The notes under the pieces were generated by a model. It did no database searches, had not been told where the DNA came from, and saw only the letters and a list, made by a program, of their open reading frames with translations. Below are positions 20,213 to 22,865 of a DNA stretch of 22,865 nucleotides, in pieces. The DNA lies in assembly GCA_025677835.1 (NCBI GenBank), contig JAIXMR010000178.1:1-22865 (forward strand). The letters run 5' to 3'. This stretch comes from Sporodiniella umbellata. Taxonomy: Eukaryota > Mucoromycota > Mucoromycetes > Mucorales > Rhizopodaceae. A program made the translations under genes and the position numbers. Positions within the stretch are counted from its first letter, which is position 1. Each line of letters opens with the position of its first letter.

Positions 20213-21201
20213 TCATTCGTCCGTGATCATGTCATCACCTTGTGTATAAGCTTCGCTGTGTATCAATTCTTTTGTAGGAAATTCATATTCCTGTGAATCT
20301 TTCTGGAATGAATAGTACCAAGATAGACTATATAGAATTAACCTGTTAAAGTCTTTTTCTTCTACTATCATAATTGGTATTTACTTTAGTGTCTCTAATA
20401 ATTTTTTGCTTGGATTTTCAACATCTAATGCGTCCTCGTACTTTTTTTTTTTAGTGAAACAGCGTGTATACATCGTTTGTTACTTTTTTCTTTGTCTTTT
20501 TACAACTTACTTTGCTTCTTTGTAACATTAATGACTCATCCAAAGTGATCATTCTAGATTTTACCTATTACACTCTAAATGTAAGATTTGTTATCTATGT
20601 TTTTATTCTGCTTTTACTTTGTCATGTTCCGAAGACTGATGCGCGGATAGTTTTCCATACTTTAGTAGTCTTCTGTTTAGTCGATCACTGTACAAGGCTT
20701 GATGATTTGCTATGTCTATCGATTTTTTTCTTGCACCTTGTCTTGCTGTTAATAGAGACATATTTTCTAACTTTTTCGTTAAGGGACAATGATCTATTAA
20801 TGTATTCTCCGTAGTAATGATATCAAAAGAGCTTGCTTTTCTTTGATCTTCCAGTAAATCATCTATAAGATCGTTTGTCTCTTTTAGTCTAGCCCCTTTA
20901 TCGGAAAGATTTCGTAAAATAGCACTAATATATTTATAAAAAAAACTAGTGAGCTCTAGAACTAGAAAGAAAGAGTAAGGGGAGAAAAGATTATGAAGAA
21001 AAGAAGGGGCAGTGCAAAGTAGGTAGAGAAGGGGACGGGAGAAAGAAAATATACAAATACGTACTTGTTGTTAAGCATCTGCAAGTTCTTTTCACGTAAC
21101 TGGTAGAGCTCGGTTCGACTATAAGCACTTAGCTTTCTGTTACATCGATTGTTGTTTTCTGGAGAGCTACGTGAGTTGTGTTTCAGCATAATCGAGTTCA
21201 T
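20213..21201 (-). CDS. Gdown1/POLR2M-like protein, 227 aa
   Basis: Five exons on the minus strand: 21201-21065, 20924-20618, 20564-20511, 20440-20385 and 20342-20213. The introns are 140, 53, 70 and 42 bp; all phases agree, giving 228 codons with the stop. Two blocks recall animal Gdown1 (POLR2M/GRINL1A). One is SRTELYQLREKNLQML followed by LRNLSDKGARL (about 28-60, with Asp-Lys-Gly at 54-56). The other is MITLDESLMLQRSKYEDAL (153-171). In human Gdown1 the matching blocks are a Leu-rich helix leading into LPDKG, and a later S-I-E-E-S-L-x-L-Q...Y-E-E stretch, in the same order. The C-terminus is acidic, as in Gdown1. Gdown1 binds RNA polymerase II and blocks TFIIF, affecting initiation and elongation. 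The protein is shorter than the human one because the region between the blocks is reduced. The family call is by eye from short motifs; function in this organism is inference. Confidence 0.65.
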
Positions 21202-22381
21202 TTTAAAAGAATAAAGAACTTTTTTCTTTTCTCAATTTTATAAAATTTATAAAAAAAAAAAAAAATGTAAAGCTCCTTGATGACTATGCCTTTTTTTCCT
21301 TTTTTTTCTGCATAAAGTACTATTGTTGGCCGTACCTTTGATAATCTGTCAAATCGATTCCGGCTTGAAACCAAGTTGTTTTTTTAAAAATGCGAGTCGG
21401 AATCAGGAGTAATGCTTGAGAATTGAATGACACTCAACAGGTAGGCACGATAAAAATATCAAACAAAAGACCTGCGCGGAAAGCAAGGTTCTACCGAGTA
21501 CTAAATTATACTGCCTTTTTTAGTTGGTGGCAGTAAAAAAACACATACTATACAGAAATTATTTGGTGTTATAATGTTAGATTGTATACCAGAATATGTA
21601 AATATTTTGTCTTTCGACCCTCAATGCGCATGTTCTTTTGCTAGTAATAATGAAAAGAGCTCAATGCTACTTTGGTATATCCTTCAATCGTCTTGTTATC
21701 CGCTTTATTTTTCCGAACATACTTTTATAGATCAGCTATGCGTTTGTTATTGAGTTTGGACTGGTCAAGACATTAAAAAACTTTCGTGATTAGCCGTGTG
21801 ATATTTTGGCTAGCATTTTCTTATTCTCGTTTATTTTATCTATTAACAAAAAGAAACCATACAATAACTTTTTTCCCTTTTCTTTATATTACCCAAAAAA
21901 GTGAGCCCAATTAAGTAAATAGTAGCAACATGCGTTTATTTTGGACAGATTTACTGGTTTTAATAACAATAATAGTAAAAAAGTCTATATCCCTTAATTA
22001 TAAAACGTGATTTATGTATGTAGAGCGCAACGATGAAGTGCCACTAAAAAGCCAGCCTTAGGCTACGACAATAGAAAAAGACCAAAAAAATGTTTAGGAA
22101 GAAAATAGTACTGTCTTGTGTACGGTATTCCCCCCCCTTTTTTTTTTTTTTTTGGAGTTGATTGAAGACCGTTCCTTAAGAGTCGAATTGACTGTGCAAG
22201 TCTAAAAGGATTTTTGACGGACTTTATTTTCTCATTCAAAAGAAAAAATCGTTTTCTTGTTCCGCTGGACTTGCATTGAAAGCGTGGCTTATCTGACTTT
22301 TTTCAGCAATACACTTTCTGCATATAGATACACTTTTTTTTGTTGTATAGATTACATTAGAAAAAGAAACCTCAGTCAAAT
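21202..22381. other. Divergent intergenic region
   Basis: About 1.2 kb between the start codons of the Gdown1-like gene (-) and ROK1 (+). It holds a small inverted repeat (tactgcc / ggcagta, 21509-21535) and a C8-T16 tract (22130-22153), but no frame or RNA gene that I can support. The A-rich leader just before 22382 fits the 5' UTR of ROK1. Confidence 0.55.
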
Positions 22382-22865
22382 ATGGATCTTTTTCATTTAT
22401 TAGGAAGCGGTGCTAAGTTCGATAAGAATCGGTTTAAACAAGATGTGGGCATTTTTGAAGGCGAAAAGGAAGCCATTAAAAGCCAATCTAAAAAACGTAA
22501 TGCAGCTGCTATGGATGCCAATGTACGATCACAATTATTGGACGAAATCGATTTTTTTAAAACAACGCATACAGTTATTGAGCCCAGGACAAAGGCACCT
22601 AAAGAAGAGAATGACTCCAGTAGTGAAGAAGAAGAAATGATAGAAAACGAAAGAAAAAAGGCAAAAGGTATATACATACATACAGTCTTTTTTTTTTTTT
22701 TGACATTGGACAATAGTACAGAAAACAACGATATTTAAGAATGTAAAAGAAGCCGAAAAATTCAGAAAAGAAAATAAAATTAGAGTAGATGGTACAGATG
22801 TTCCCAACCCGTTTCGAACATTTGAAGATTTGGCTACACCTGCCTATGAACTTGATCCTAAACTC
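22382..22865 (+). CDS. ROK1: ROK1/DDX52 DEAD-box RNA helicase, N-terminal part (cut by window edge)
   Basis: Two exons are visible: 22382-22667 and 22717 to the window end. They are separated by a 49-bp intron (GTATAT...AATAG) with a long T run inside. The first 145 residues are present and the frame is open at the edge. The start MDLFHLLGSGAKFDKNRF matches the opening of DDX52/Rok1 proteins. An acidic stretch (SSSEEEEMIENE) and a basic patch follow. Then comes the family-specific KIRVDGTDVPNPFRTFEDL (116-134), whose aromatic residue sits ahead of the Q motif. The helicase core lies beyond the window. Rok1 acts in the nucleolus on pre-ribosomes, where it is needed for release of snR30 and 18S rRNA maturation in yeast. 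The unspliced frame would stop at 22738, so the intron is required. Confidence 0.93.

Noticed and set aside
20464..20814. 116-codon hydrophobic plus-strand frame
   Set aside because: It is the complement of exons 2 and 3 of the Gdown1-like gene. The minus-strand exons have consistent splice phases and recognisable motifs.
20943..20965. Similarity to a cloning-vector polylinker (gctctagaactag) inside intron 1 of the Gdown1-like gene
   Set aside because: Only about 13 bases match, with no vector sequence on either side, and the stretch is part of a small local inverted repeat. Chance is the simpler reading.
22393..22807. Minus-strand frames of 111 and 90 codons opposite ROK1
   Set aside because: They are antisense shadows of the ROK1 exons, whose start and GTDVPNP motif are unmistakable.

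Overview
The window looks like nuclear DNA of a filamentous fungus. It is AT-rich, with long T and A runs between genes. Its genes are broken by many short GT-AG introns, mostly 42-70 bp. Splice-junction phases agree in every model below, AATAAA-type signals lie downstream of most stops, and the products are eukaryotic: spliceosomal, SUMO, mitochondrial and ribosome-assembly proteins. Small introns and high AT content fit an early-diverging fungus such as the Mucoromycota, but that placement is inference.

Layout. Bases 1 to about 8,850 are nearly gene-free. The one convincing gene there is a small, intronless, secreted protein with 14 cysteines in its mature part (5004-5375). It has a good TATA box, and a genomic A13 tract lies 20 nt after its AATAAA. 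The rest of this half holds T-run/A-run palindromes, a few hairpins and one possible ncRNA unit. From 8,851 onward the window is gene-dense: an Mgr3-like mitochondrial TPR protein (-) diverges from an Ulp2/SENP6-7-like SUMO protease (+). Then come cyclophilin H (-), a membrane-anchored double-psi beta-barrel protein (+), an ICMT-like membrane methyltransferase (-), a LUC7-like U1 snRNP protein (-), a Gdown1/POLR2M-like protein (-), and the 5' part of the ROK1/DDX52 RNA helicase (+), cut by the window edge.

The genes do not form one pathway. Three act in nuclear RNA metabolism: LUC7 in 5' splice-site recognition, cyclophilin H in the U4/U6.U5 tri-snRNP, and ROK1 in 18S rRNA maturation. A fourth, the Gdown1-like gene, would act on RNA polymerase II. 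The point most worth following up is this Gdown1-like protein. It was recovered only by joining five exons and carries both an L-x-DKG motif and a DESLxLQ...YED motif resembling animal Gdown1. Also notable are the repeated GTAC 5' splice sites (two inside LUC7 itself), the retrocopy-like signature of the cysteine-rich gene, the Trp-to-Phe change in cyclophilin H, and the family of C-Tn-An-G palindromes.

Exon boundaries were worked out by hand from splice signals and reading phase. The 5' end of the SUMO protease and the last exon of the methyltransferase are the least certain parts.
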